From Herbidospora mongoliensis (GTDB lineage: Bacteria > Actinomycetota > Actinomycetes > Streptosporangiales > Streptosporangiaceae): a stretch of 64,000 nucleotides of DNA. The notes below the pieces were generated by a model that was not told the origin of the DNA, searched no databases, and saw only the letters and a program-made list of their open reading frames with translations. This document shows, piece after piece, positions 34,218-42,612 of this stretch. The DNA lies in assembly GCF_001570545.1 (NCBI RefSeq), contig NZ_BBXD01000012.1, forward strand, positions 337,194 through 401,193. The letters are read 5' to 3'. The stretch's first letter is position 1. The number at the start of each line of letters is the position of its first letter. Made by a program: the position numbers and the translations under genes.

Positions 34218-35086
34218 CCGATGTCGTCACCCGGGGCGATCGGGAGATCATCGTCACCCGGCGCTTCGCCGCGGCCCAGGCCAAGGTGTACGCCGCGCTG
34301 ACCACGCCTGACCTGCTCGTTCAGTGGTACGGCGCGCAGGGGTGGCGGCTGGTTGAGTGTTCCTTCGAGGCGTCGCCGGGCGGTTCGTATGAGTTCGTCT
34401 CGGAGGGGCCCGGCGGGGAGCGGATGGTTCAGCGCGGGGAGGTGCGGGCCGTCGAGCCGCCTTCGTCGATCACCCTCAGCGAGGTCTTCGACGAGCAGTC
34501 GTATCCCGGGGTCACCCTGATCACCCACGATCTCACCGCCGAGGGCGCGGGCACCCTGCTCACCACCACTATCCGCTACGCCACCCCCGGCGGCCGGGCG
34601 ACCGCGCTGCGGTATCCGATGGGCAGGGGCATGGCGGAGGCGTACACGAAACTCGATCTTCTGTTGGAAAGGACCCGCATGAACTGGACCCTCGAAGTGG
34701 TCGTCGTACCCGTGTCGGACATCGACCGGGCCAAGGCCTTCTACGCCGGCAAGCTGGGCTTCAACGTCGATCACGACACGACGTTCGGCGACGACGTCAG
34801 GATCGTGCAGCTCACCCCGCCCGGGTCGGGCTGTTCGGTCGTGATCGGCAAGGGGGCGGTGCCGGTGATGGAGCCGGGGTCGCTTCGGGGGCTCCAGCTT
34901 GTGGTGCCGGACATCCGGAAGGCGCACGCGCTGCTGGTGGAGCGGGGGGTCGACGTGTCCGACGTACAGAAAATGGGGGAGAACCCCCAGCCGATGCCAG
35001 ATCCCCTCGACAACGTCGGGTTCGTGTTCTTCGACGACCCCGACGGGAACGGGTGGGCGGTGCAGCAGATCTCGTCGCGAGGCTGA
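34214..35086 (+). CDS. SRPBCC (AHSA1-type) and VOC domain fusion protein
   Basis: A 290-residue protein joining two domains usually encoded apart. Residues 1-152 are an AHSA1-type START/SRPBCC domain (REIIVTRRFAAAQAKVYAAL, LVQWYGAQGWRL, ending AYTKLDLLLERTR). Residues 156-290 form a glyoxalase/VOC domain (LEVVVVPVSDIDRAKAFYAG and NVGFVFFDDPDGNGWAVQQ). No stop codon separates them, but an internal ATG at 34679 follows GGAAAGGACCCGC, a good ribosome-binding site, so the second domain might also be made alone. Start by ATGA overlap with the ArsR-type gene. Confidence 0.85.
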   Translation: MTDVVTRGDREIIVTRRFAAAQAKVYAALTTPDLLVQWYGAQGWRLVECSFEASPGGSYEFVSEGPGGERMVQRGEVRAVEPPSSITLSEVFDEQSYPGVTLITHDLTAEGAGTLLTTTIRYATPGGRATALRYPMGRGMAEAYTKLDLLLERTRMNWTLEVVVVPVSDIDRAKAFYAGKLGFNVDHDTTFGDDVRIVQLTPPGSGCSVVIGKGAVPVMEPGSLRGLQLVVPDIRKAHALLVERGVDVSDVQKMGENPQPMPDPLDNVGFVFFDDPDGNGWAVQQISSRG

Positions 35087-35100
35087 CCGCCCACGCGTGG

Positions 35101-35307
35101 TCAGTCGACGGCGAGGATCATGTCCGACGCCTTCACGAACGCCGTGACCTGGCTGCCGACGTTCAGCTTCAGCTCATCGGCAGCCTCGGTGGTGACCGAC
35201 GCGACCAGCCGGAGGCCGCCCGCCGACAGTTCGACGTTGGCGGTCGCCTCGCCGCGTGTGATCCCGGTGACCTCGGCCGGGATCGCGTTCCGCGCACTCA
35301 GTTTCAT
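35101..35307 (-). CDS. TOBE/Mop molybdenum-pterin-binding protein
   Basis: A 68-residue single Mop (TOBE) domain that binds molybdate or tungstate and serves in molybdenum homeostasis. It starts MKLSARNAIPAEVTGITRGE and ends VGSQVTAFVKASDMILAVD, both close to the consensus. A stand-alone domain of this size is the molbindin type. No molybdate transporter or molybdoenzyme gene is beside it. Confidence 0.88.
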   Translation of the reverse strand: MKLSARNAIPAEVTGITRGEATANVELSAGGLRLVASVTTEAADELKLNVGSQVTAFVKASDMILAVD

Positions 35308-35382
35308 GATCGTCCTGTGCCCGGGAATCTCGCCGGCCGAACCGTCTGCCTAGAGTGGAAGCCTGGACATAGGGGGTTCATC

Positions 35383-36141
35383 ATGCGCCTTGACGGAACG
35401 GTCGCCTTGGTCACAGGGGCGTCGAGTGGAATCGGCGAGGCCGCGGCGATATCGCTGGCGCAGCAGGGCGCGGCGGTCGCGGTGGTCGCGCGGCGGCGGG
35501 AGCGGCTGGAGGATCTGGCCGCCCGGATCGGCAAGGACGGCGGGAAGGTGCTGGTCATCGAGGCCGACATCACCCAGGAGGCGCAGGCCGCCGAGGCGGT
35601 CGCCCGGACCGCCACCGAGCTCGGGCGGATCGACACGCTCGTCAACAACGCCGGGGTCATGCTCCTCGGGCCGATCGAGCGGGCGCCGCTCACCGAGTGG
35701 CAGCGGATGGTCGAGACCAACGTCCTCGGCCTGCTCTACTGCGCCCACGCGGCGCTCCCGCACCTGATCAGGGCCGCGGAAGACGGGCCCCGATACGTCG
35801 CCGACATGGTCAACATCTCCTCGGTCGCCGGGCGGATCGCCCGCAACGGGAGCGGCGTCTACAACCTGACCAAGCACGGCGTCGGCGCGTTCAGCGAGTC
35901 GCTGCGGCAGGAGGTCGCCGGTCGGCACGTGCGGATCTCGCTGGTCGAGCCGGGTGCGGTGGAGACCGAGCTGGCCGGGCACAACCGGCCCGAGGTGCTG
36001 GAGTCGATCAGGGACAACTTCTCCGGCGTCGAGCGGATGCAGCCGGAGGACATCGCCGACGCGATCACCTACGTCGTCACCCGGCCCCGTCACGTCGCGA
36101 TCAACGAGGTGCTGATCCGGCCGACCGAGCAGGAACGGTAA
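35383..36141 (+). CDS. Short-chain dehydrogenase/reductase
   Basis: A 252-residue classical SDR. The cofactor motif is TGASSGIGEAAAISLA, the structural motif NNAGVML, and the catalytic set includes the Ser in NISSVAGRIA and YNLTK. An Arg/Arg stretch after strand 2 (VARRRERLEDLA) points to NADP(H). The ATG at 35383 has AGGGGG upstream and TAGAGT at 35351-35356 as a possible -10; the longer frame from 35053 is not used. The quinone-oxidoreductase gene follows after 16 bases, forming an operon of redox enzymes of unknown substrate. Confidence 0.9.
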   Translation: MRLDGTVALVTGASSGIGEAAAISLAQQGAAVAVVARRRERLEDLAARIGKDGGKVLVIEADITQEAQAAEAVARTATELGRIDTLVNNAGVMLLGPIERAPLTEWQRMVETNVLGLLYCAHAALPHLIRAAEDGPRYVADMVNISSVAGRIARNGSGVYNLTKHGVGAFSESLRQEVAGRHVRISLVEPGAVETELAGHNRPEVLESIRDNFSGVERMQPEDIADAITYVVTRPRHVAINEVLIRPTEQER

Positions 36142-36157
36142 CTCTGAGGAGGTCGAG

Positions 36158-37072
36158 ATGCCGAAAGCCTACGTGTATCGCGAATACGGAGGCCCCGAGG
36201 TCGAGGAGTTCGCCGACCTGCCCAAACCGACCGCCGGGCCCGGCCAGGTCGTCGTCCGCGTCAGGGCCGCCGGGGTCAACCCGGCAGACTGGAAACGCCG
36301 CACCGGCTGGCGCGGCCCCGGCACCAACCCCGACCACTTCCCGGCCGTCTTCGGCAACGAGGTCGCCGGGGTCATCGCCGAGATCGGTCCGGGCGTGACC
36401 GGTCTCAAGCCCGGAGAGGCCGTCTTCGGCAGCCCGCTGAAGGGCGGATACGCCGAATACGCCGTCCTCCCGGCGGCCGGCGTCGCCCACAAACCCGACA
36501 TGGTGTCGTTCGAGGACGCCGCCACCCTCCCCGTGGCCGCCGCCACGGCCTACGACGGGCTCCGCCAGCTCGGCCTGCCGGCCGGCGACACCCTGCTGAT
36601 CACCGGCATCGGCGGCGGCGTCGGCACGGCCGCCGCCCAGATCGCCCGCAACGCCGGGGTGCGCGTCGTCGGAACCGCCGACCCGGGTAAGCGCGAGTTC
36701 GTGGAATCGCTCGGCGCGACGTATGTCGAACCCGGTCCCGGTGTCGCCGAGCGGGTGCGCGCGGTGGCCCCGAAGGGCGTCGACGGGATCTACGACCTGG
36801 TCGGCGGCGAAGCCCTGCGCGAGGTCGCCACCGTATTGAGCGACCACTCGAAGCTGATCTCGGCCGGTGACCAGACGACGGCCAAGGACCTCGGCGGCCA
36901 GCCGGTCGCCCGGCTCCGCACCAAGGAGGTGCTCGGCGCCGTCGCCGAGATGGTGGCCGACGGGGTGCTGGACCCCCACGTCACCGCGACCTATCCGCTC
37001 GACCAGGCCGACCGCGCCCTGAGGGAGGTCGAGAACGGACACGCCCGAGGCAAGATCGTCATCACTGCGTGA
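36158..37072 (+). CDS. Zinc-independent quinone oxidoreductase (MDR family)
   Basis: A 304-residue medium-chain reductase of the NADPH:quinone oxidoreductase type. The N-terminal GroES-like domain (VVVRVRAAGVNPADWKRRTG) has no zinc ligands; the NADP-binding motif is TGIGGGVGTAAAQIARNAG near residue 149; the tail is LREVENGHARGKIVITA. Start by ATG with GAGGAGGTCG nine bases before. It follows the SDR gene closely and is immediately followed by the PPOX gene. Confidence 0.9.
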   Translation: MPKAYVYREYGGPEVEEFADLPKPTAGPGQVVVRVRAAGVNPADWKRRTGWRGPGTNPDHFPAVFGNEVAGVIAEIGPGVTGLKPGEAVFGSPLKGGYAEYAVLPAAGVAHKPDMVSFEDAATLPVAAATAYDGLRQLGLPAGDTLLITGIGGGVGTAAAQIARNAGVRVVGTADPGKREFVESLGATYVEPGPGVAERVRAVAPKGVDGIYDLVGGEALREVATVLSDHSKLISAGDQTTAKDLGGQPVARLRTKEVLGAVAEMVADGVLDPHVTATYPLDQADRALREVENGHARGKIVITA

Positions 37073-37091
37073 GCGGTTCGCCTCGGCCCGG

Positions 37092-37448
37092 GTGGCCCGG
37101 CTCGCCACCTGCGGCCCTCATGTGGTTCCGGTGACGTTCGCCCTCGAGGGGGACGTCATCGTGACCGCGGTCGATCACAAGCCCAAGACGACCCGGCGGC
37201 TGCGGCGGCTCGACAACATCGCGGCCGATCCCCGGGTGAGCCTGCTCGTCGACCACTACGAGGAGAACTGGGAGAAACTCTGGTGGGTACGGGCTGACGG
37301 GGCGGCCCGGGTGGTCGATGAATGGCCGTCAGAGGTGTTGGTGGCGAAGTATCCCCAATATCGGGAAATGCCGCCTGACGGGCCGTTCATCGTGATCGAC
37401 GTTCATCTGTGGCGGGGCTGGTCGGCGCTGCGCCAGGACGGCTTCTAA
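37092..37448 (+). CDS. PPOX-class F420-dependent oxidoreductase, start codon unclear
   Basis: Split-barrel flavin/deazaflavin-binding protein of at least 118 residues, similar to the TIGR03668 group: VPVTFALEGDVIVTAVDHKP, then LRRLDNIAADPRVSLLVDHYEENW and LWWVRADGAARVV. The family N-terminus continues upstream of the first usable GTG at 37092: codons from 37065 read LRERFASAR before VARLATCG, as expected for the family, yet that stretch has no in-frame ATG, GTG or TTG, only CTG at 37065. Either a rare CTG start is used or a small deletion removed the start. Its end overlaps the next gene by four bases. Confidence 0.75.
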   Translation: MARLATCGPHVVPVTFALEGDVIVTAVDHKPKTTRRLRRLDNIAADPRVSLLVDHYEENWEKLWWVRADGAARVVDEWPSEVLVAKYPQYREMPPDGPFIVIDVHLWRGWSALRQDGF

Positions 37449-37723
37449 CCGAAGATCGCCGTGGCCAGCGCAGCCGCCGATTCGGCCAGCACCGCGTAGG
37501 AGGCCAGCCGCTCCAACCTGACCTTGAGCACCGTCCGGTCGGGTTCCGGCTGGGCCAGTTCCTCGTCGAGGGCGGCCAGGTCGGCCCGGGCCTCCGGTGG
37601 CAGGTCGTGCTTCTTGATGAGGCCGGCGAGATGGTTGACTTGTACGGCCTTCGCGTTCGACCCGGCTGCCATCGGCCCCGACACGGTGCCGCCCGAGATG
37701 TTGATGCCGTAGTTGTCGTTCAC
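37445..37723 (-). CDS. Small protein with N-terminal SGGTV-GP motif
   Basis: A 92-residue protein. Residues 3-27 (NYGINISGGTVSGPMAAGSN and the following AKAVQ) match the end of the upstream membrane protein at 16 of 25 positions. The rest is helical: VQVNHLAGLIKKHDLPPEA, then a stretch that may form a coiled coil (TVLKVRLERLASYAVLAES). It starts at a GTG in a GTGA overlap with the upstream stop and has AGCAGGGGGC before it, so the two genes are translated together. I do not recognise a domain; a partner role for the membrane protein is inferred from the shared motif. Confidence 0.7.
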   Translation of the reverse strand: MNDNYGINISGGTVSGPMAAGSNAKAVQVNHLAGLIKKHDLPPEARADLAALDEELAQPEPDRTVLKVRLERLASYAVLAESAAALATAIFG

Positions 37724-39342
37724 GAAGCCCCCTGCTGAGTCGCCTGCGCCTGATTGCCGGCCGCGATCGGCCCGTTGACCGTCCCGCCGCTCACCCACGC
37801 GCCGTAGTTGACGATCGCCTGCTGACGGTAGGACGTGGTGTCGATGTCGCGAGACTCCAGGTAGTCGAGGACCGCCTCATTGAGGCGCTGTGAGATGAGC
37901 TTGCTGTACTTGCTGATGTCCAGGACCTGCATGAACGACGTCGGCTCGGGCTCGGCGCCGAGTTCCCGGACGCTGGCACGGGCGCCGTAGGCGTACGCGA
38001 GATAACGGCCGGGACGCTGCTGCCGGTTCTGCTCGAACACCATCTTCACCAGACGAACCGGAGCGAACAGCACCTCCTCGAACAGCCGCAGTCGCAGCGC
38101 CGCCAGCGCCTTGCCCGCGACGGCGATCGGTGACAGCGCCGGCAGCACGTCGATCACGTGGAAGGTCCGCTTGCACGGCGGCAGTGCGGTGATCAGGCAC
38201 TGGGTGTACATCATGCGGCCCTCGACGGCCAAGTGGATGAACGCCGAGATGTCGATCTCCCGATCGGAGGCGGGTACGACCAGCGTCCCCAGGTCGGAGA
38301 TGATGGGCGGCCCCTCGGTGCCCACGGTGACCCGCTGGAAGTAGCGCATCGCGCCCTGCGGGTTCTGCTTGACCGCGTCGATGGACACCGGGTCGAGCGA
38401 GAAGATCGGCAGGCCGCTGTGCCCGAGCAGCGGATGGGTTCCGCCGTCCAGATGGAGCGTTCCCGGAACGGTGAGATGATCGCTGACGGTGAGCTTGGCG
38501 ATGCTCTCCCGCGCGTTGAGCACCCCGAAGCGCATCTGCTCCAGCCGTGCGCGGATGAAGCTGTGCAGTTCTATCGGGTCGACGGTGGCATTCCTGCGCT
38601 CACCGGCCGCAGCGCCGGGGGTGGGCGGCCTACGGTCCAGTTCGACCACGATCGACCAGGCATGCTGGGCCGGCCCCGACCCGATGAAGGGGTCCTCACC
38701 GCCGTACATTGCGAGGTTTCCCTGCTGGGCCTGGCTGATGTACCCGTCGCGACGGGCCGGGACGGACTCCTGCGGGATCTTGTGGGGACGCCCGAAGGCG
38801 AAGGTGGTGGAGAGCTGGACGTACTGGAAGATCCAGTAGGCGATCGCCACGGCAAAGGAGAGCAGCAGCAGGACGTAGGCCGGCTGGACGACGCTCACGC
38901 CTGTGGGCTGCCGTACGCCGAGGCTCGTCAGGATCAGCTGGGAGAGCAGGATGAACATCAGTTGGGCCAGAAAGGCGAACACGACCAGGGCGGCCCAGAC
39001 CGTCAGGAGCGCCCGTAAGACCGGTTTGTTCCGGGTGGACGGCCGCGACAGCAGAGCCAACGGCACCATGGCGATCAGCAGCCCGGTCGTCCCGAAGAAA
39101 TCGAGCCCCAGCCCCACGATGATCAGCAGTGTGATCGCCGCGTCTCTGGCCACGGTGACCCGGCGTGCCCGAAGACAGTGCATCAGCACTGTGCGGACGT
39201 CGGTGCGGCCGTGTGACGGTGCGACGGCGCGGTGCTGGTCGCCGAGGAGTTCGTCGATGACGGCGTCCCGGAACTCGGCGTCGATGTACGCGCCCGCAGA
39301 CAGATAGCGCGTGCTGTTGGACAGAATGGTTGGAGCCGACAT
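37720..39342 (-). CDS. Membrane protein with C-terminal SGGTV-GP motif
   Basis: A 540-residue protein with hydrophobic helices between about residues 65 and 185 (AAITLLIIVGLGLDFFG, VWAALVVFAFLAQLMFILL, AYVLLLLSFAVAIAYWIF) and a large cytoplasmic-looking region. A helical segment near the end (ISKYSKLISQRLNEAVLDYL) is followed by the C-terminal motif NYGAWVSGGTVNGPIAAGNQ. The same motif opens the next gene. No enzymatic motif was recognised. The ATG has no ribosome-binding site but follows TAACGT by six bases, so it is probably leaderless and heads a two-gene operon. Confidence 0.72.
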   Translation of the reverse strand: MSAPTILSNSTRYLSAGAYIDAEFRDAVIDELLGDQHRAVAPSHGRTDVRTVLMHCLRARRVTVARDAAITLLIIVGLGLDFFGTTGLLIAMVPLALLSRPSTRNKPVLRALLTVWAALVVFAFLAQLMFILLSQLILTSLGVRQPTGVSVVQPAYVLLLLSFAVAIAYWIFQYVQLSTTFAFGRPHKIPQESVPARRDGYISQAQQGNLAMYGGEDPFIGSGPAQHAWSIVVELDRRPPTPGAAAGERRNATVDPIELHSFIRARLEQMRFGVLNARESIAKLTVSDHLTVPGTLHLDGGTHPLLGHSGLPIFSLDPVSIDAVKQNPQGAMRYFQRVTVGTEGPPIISDLGTLVVPASDREIDISAFIHLAVEGRMMYTQCLITALPPCKRTFHVIDVLPALSPIAVAGKALAALRLRLFEEVLFAPVRLVKMVFEQNRQQRPGRYLAYAYGARASVRELGAEPEPTSFMQVLDISKYSKLISQRLNEAVLDYLESRDIDTTSYRQQAIVNYGAWVSGGTVNGPIAAGNQAQATQQGAS

Positions 39343-39348
39343 GGGATC

Positions 39349-39354
39349 ACGTTA
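39349..39354 (-). promoter_or_regulatory. -10 box for the membrane protein operon, leaderless
   Basis: TAACGT on the minus strand, six bases upstream of the ATG at 39342, with no Shine-Dalgarno sequence between. Confidence 0.45.
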
Positions 39355-39383
39355 AAGGCAAATGTCATGCCGTAACGGGACAA

Positions 39384-40319
39384 TCACCAGCTGGAGTCAC
39401 TACTTTGGAACGCTTCCCGCAGGTTCCGGGCGAGGTGCTCCCTGGCCTCGTCGGCGGCGTCGAAGAAACCGGGGTAGGTGAAGAAGCCGTGCAGTGCGCC
39501 GGGGAAGTCGCGGTGGTCGACCGGCACTCCGGCCGCCTTCAGAGCGTTTGCGTACGCCATTCCCTCGTCCCGCAGCGGGTCGTATTCGGCGGTGATGAGG
39601 GTCGCGGGGGCCAGGCCCGACTTGTCCTTCAGGTGATGAGGGGACAGGCGGGGGTCTTCCGGGTCGGCGCCGGGGGCGTACTTCCGGATGACCCAGGCCA
39701 TGTCGGCGGCGCTCAGGCCGTAGCCGGAGGCGAAGTCCGTGTAGCTCGGGGTGTTCATGGCCACGTCGGTCACCGGGTAGACGAGGGCCTGGTGGGCGAG
39801 GGGCAGTCCGGCGTCCCGGGCCAGCCAGGCGGTCACGGCGGCCAGGTTGCCGCCGGCGCTGTCGCCCGCGACGGCGACCTTTCCGGGTGCGGCGTCGTAG
39901 AAGGCGGGACGGTCGAAGACGTCGCGGACGACCGCCCAGGCGTCGTCGACGGCGGCCGGGAAGACGTGGTGCGGCGCGAGGCGGTAGTCGACCATGGCGA
40001 TGATCGCTCCGGTGCGAATCGCCAGGTCACGGCCCATAGGGTCGTGTTGGGGGAGGGTACCGTAGACCCAGCCGCCACCGTGGAGGTAGACCACCACGGG
40101 GAGCTCGGGCTCGTCGGTGGGGCGATAGAGACGTACGGGCACATTCGCGACCGTCGTCCCGGTCACGGAGAAGACCTCGGCGGGGGCGCCCCGCTCGGCG
40201 GTTTTGTTGTCGAGCCGGCGGAGCAGGAGCACCTCGTCGTCGGTGATCGCGTCGAGGTCGGCGCCGGGGATCGGCGGGAAGCGGTCTAGGAACGTCTTGG
40301 ACTGCGGATGGAGCGGCAT
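39384..40319 (-). CDS. Alpha/beta hydrolase, hormone-sensitive-lipase family
   Basis: A 311-residue esterase/lipase of the HSL group. The oxyanion motif HGGGWVYGT and the nucleophile GDSAGGNLAAV are characteristic; the catalytic Asp lies in TAEYDPLRDEG and the His in GALHGFFTYPG. No signal peptide, so it acts on cytosolic short-chain esters. I use the ATG at 40319, giving MPLHPQSKTFLDRF, which fits the family start; an ATG four codons upstream is possible. Confidence 0.92.
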   Translation of the reverse strand: MPLHPQSKTFLDRFPPIPGADLDAITDDEVLLLRRLDNKTAERGAPAEVFSVTGTTVANVPVRLYRPTDEPELPVVVYLHGGGWVYGTLPQHDPMGRDLAIRTGAIIAMVDYRLAPHHVFPAAVDDAWAVVRDVFDRPAFYDAAPGKVAVAGDSAGGNLAAVTAWLARDAGLPLAHQALVYPVTDVAMNTPSYTDFASGYGLSAADMAWVIRKYAPGADPEDPRLSPHHLKDKSGLAPATLITAEYDPLRDEGMAYANALKAAGVPVDHRDFPGALHGFFTYPGFFDAADEAREHLARNLREAFQSSDSSW

Positions 40320-40488
40320 GCGCGAGAACATACTCGACTTCGCGGGACGAATACCTCTAACCGTGAGCAACCGACCCGACACCAAGGGTTCGTCAACGGA
40401 AGGTAAGTGGACCCTAACGAACGAGCTGATCACAAGTGCACTTCGGTGGGTCCCCAGGAAGAAGAACTGTGAGAGACTGCGGCATTGC

Positions 40489-40562
40489 GGGGCGGTAGCT
40501 CAGCCGGTCAGAGCATCGGACTCATAATCCGTGGGTCGTGGGTTCAAGTCCCACCCGCCCTA
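40489..40562 (+). tRNA. tRNA-Met(CAT), elongator or Ile2 type
   Basis: A 74-base cloverleaf: acceptor GGGGCGG/CCGCCCT with a G1-U72 pair, D arm GCTC/GAGC, anticodon loop CTCATAA giving CAT, variable loop GGGTC, and T arm GTGGG-TTCAAGT-CCCAC. It lacks initiator features. CAT could also be read as tRNA-Ile2 after lysidine modification; sequence alone does not settle this. CCA is not encoded. Confidence 0.95.
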
Positions 40563-40913
40563 CTCAAAACCCCAGGCTAATAGCCTTTCTCGGTGCCACG
40601 CATCGACGCCTGGCAGGGCAGATGACAGGGCCGAACGCCGTCGCCTGTCCAAGGATATCCAGAGATCGCGCCAAGATGATCATTTGCGAACGCCCGGATC
40701 GAGGGGCGAGCACCCCTCAGAGCCGTCGGTGCGTCGTTCAGCAGCGCTCGGTGAGGATCAGCCGGCCTGGGCGCCTGGGGCCACCCTGCTGTGGTCGAGG
40801 GATCAATCCGGCAATTAATCACATAGGGGACCGCGTCGCTGACGAATCTGTTTCACTGGCACCGGAATCTTGCGGCAACGTGTGGAGGAGTCAGATGGTG
40901 GCGCCACTGGCTG
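40563..40913. other. Gene-free stretch after tRNA-Met
   Basis: 351 bases with overlapping short reading frames in several phases but no frame with ribosome-binding site and convincing protein. I looked for an integrase or attachment-site duplicate beside the tRNA and saw none. Confidence 0.4.
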
Positions 40914-41129
40914 ATGGCCGTGTCGGGATTGGCTTTGGTCGTCGTGGTGGGAGTCCATATGGCCGATGATCCGGAGAAGACGAGTCGGCCGGCTGTCACA
41001 CCGGTTGATGACGACGATGTGCCGAATGCGAAGGTCATCGACAAAGACCAGATCATCGATATCGACACCTTCGATCAGAAGGATAATCCGCTGTGGCCGC
41101 TGATCGAAGAGTCGCGGAATGCTAATTGA
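40914..41129 (+). CDS. Small single-pass membrane protein
   Basis: A 71-residue protein: one hydrophobic segment at the N-terminus (MAVSGLALVVVVGVHMA) followed by an acidic tail (TPVDDDDVPNAKVIDKDQII and DIDTFDQKDNPLWPL). Codons before the ATG would extend it as RWWRHWL, but no start codon is available there; a GGAGGAG lies 24 bases upstream, which is far for this ATG. It overlaps the end of the convergent cyclophilin gene by eight bases. Function unknown. Confidence 0.5.
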   Translation: MAVSGLALVVVVGVHMADDPEKTSRPAVTPVDDDDVPNAKVIDKDQIIDIDTFDQKDNPLWPLIEESRNAN

Positions 41130-41937
41130 CGGTGACGTCTTCGATGAGCACCTTTAATTTGGGTGCGTTGGAGCCGCCGGTTTCGGAGGTGATGTCGATG
41201 CCGTCCACTGCGGTGTTCACGCCGCCGGCGGCGATTTTGTCCACCACGTCGAGGCCCTTCACCACGACACCGAACGGCGTGTAGTCGGCGGGGAGCTGGG
41301 CCGCCTCATTGCTGTAGGAGATGACGAACTGGCTGCCGTTGGAGTTGGCGGCGTCGGAGTTCTGGGCCATGAAGACGACACCACGGTTGTACGCGGGGCC
41401 GAGGTTCTCGTCGGGGAACAGATAGCCGGGCCCGCCGGTGCCGTCGGTCTTGTTCTTCCCGTCGCCCTTGGCCTGCGGATCACCGCATTGCAGCAGGTCG
41501 AGGGCGTTGCTCTTGACGGTGGTCAGCCGGTGGCAGACGGTGCTGTCGAAGTAATTCTTCTTCGCCAGGAAATGGAATGAGTTGACCGTGCACGGAGTCG
41601 AATCGGGGGTCAGTTCGATGACGATCGAGCCCTGGTTGGTGGCCAGTGTCATGGTCTTGGCCGCCATCGCCGCCGCCGAAGGTTTGGCAGGGGGCATTCC
41701 GACGAATTTGGCCGGGGCGCCGGAGTCGTCTTTGCGGTAATCGCACGTGACGTTCTTCGGGTCGATCGGTGGCGCCTTACTCGGGGGCGGCAGCTGCGAG
41801 GGGATCGCGGAAGGCGCGGCCTCGGCGGCGCCGGGGGGAGGGTTCTCTGCGTCATCGCCGGAGCAGCCCGTCATCGCGACGATCGAGAGAATCATCGCAC
41901 CGGCACTTAATCGGAGCCTCGAAGTTGTGGTGGTCAC
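41122..41937 (-). CDS. Cyclophilin-type peptidyl-prolyl isomerase lipoprotein
   Basis: A 271-residue exported lipoprotein: the signal ends in the lipobox IVAMTGC, then a Pro/Ala-rich spacer and a cyclophilin fold from about residue 90 (GSIVIELTPDSTPCTVNSFH, YFDSTVCHRLTT, GVVFMAQNSDAANSNGSQFV). In the motif normally FHRvI.gfmiQgGD the sequence reads CHRLTT and LQCGDPQ, as is common in actinobacterial homologues. It assists folding of secreted proteins at the membrane surface. Starts with GTG. Confidence 0.9.
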   Translation of the reverse strand: MTTTTSRLRLSAGAMILSIVAMTGCSGDDAENPPPGAAEAAPSAIPSQLPPPSKAPPIDPKNVTCDYRKDDSGAPAKFVGMPPAKPSAAAMAAKTMTLATNQGSIVIELTPDSTPCTVNSFHFLAKKNYFDSTVCHRLTTVKSNALDLLQCGDPQAKGDGKNKTDGTGGPGYLFPDENLGPAYNRGVVFMAQNSDAANSNGSQFVISYSNEAAQLPADYTPFGVVVKGLDVVDKIAAGGVNTAVDGIDITSETGGSNAPKLKVLIEDVTVN

Positions 41938-42039
41938 GCTTTATGCCTGTCGTTAGTCGTCGATTTTCCCAAGACTGTACGACCCTATCCAGGCGCCTGT
42001 GTGATTTTTGTAAGACCAGTCCCACGCGTTCCATGAGTA

Positions 42040-42612
42040 TCAATTCGCCGCGTCGTTTCCATCGCTGATGCCGAGGTGGCGCAGGGCGGTCCGGGCCTGC
42101 GTGGCGGCCTCCTCGTGGGTGGGTGCTGAGCGGAGGCTGAGGAGGCGCTGCCGGTGGGATTCGCCCAGCAACAGGGTGAACAGGGAGCGCGCCAGGTCGA
42201 GGTCGTGTTCGGGGAGTCGCGCGCTGAGGGCCTCGATGTAGGCCTGGGGGCCATCGCGGTAGAAGCCCTCGGCCAGGTCGGGGAAGCTGTGCGCTTCGGT
42301 GACCATCAGGCGGTGCAGGCCGATCGCCTCGTCGGAGTGGAGCGCCGAGACGATCGTGGACGCCAGGTCCTCCAGGCTGCCGCCCTGGATCGGCTGGCCG
42401 AGGGTGCGGTTCCGCCGCCGCTCGACCGCCGCCAGGAAGATGTCGGTGCGGTCGCCGAAGTAGCTGTAGATGGTGCGCTTCGTGACGCGGGCCTCGGCGA
42501 CGATGTCGTCGAGGGTGACCTGCCGGAAGCCGCCGGCGACGAACAGACGTACAGCCGCGTCGAGGATGTCGTCGCGGCGCTGGACGCGCTCCGCCTCCGT
42601 CGGCCGACCCCG
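42040..42612 (-). pseudogene. TetR-family regulator gene truncated at its start
   Basis: The frame open from 42612 to 42040 reads RGRPTEAERVQRRDDILDAA, then VTLDDIVAEARVTKRTIYSY and a TetR ligand domain, so almost the whole protein is there. But directly before RGRP there is an in-frame TAG (42613-42615) and no start codon; the first ATG is at 42306, after the DNA-binding domain. The gene appears to have lost its first few codons and its promoter where it now abuts the E1-alpha fragment on the other strand. Confidence 0.8.

Noticed and set aside
40489-40913. Integration site at tRNA-Met
   Set aside because: No integrase or direct repeat of the tRNA 3' end was seen nearby.
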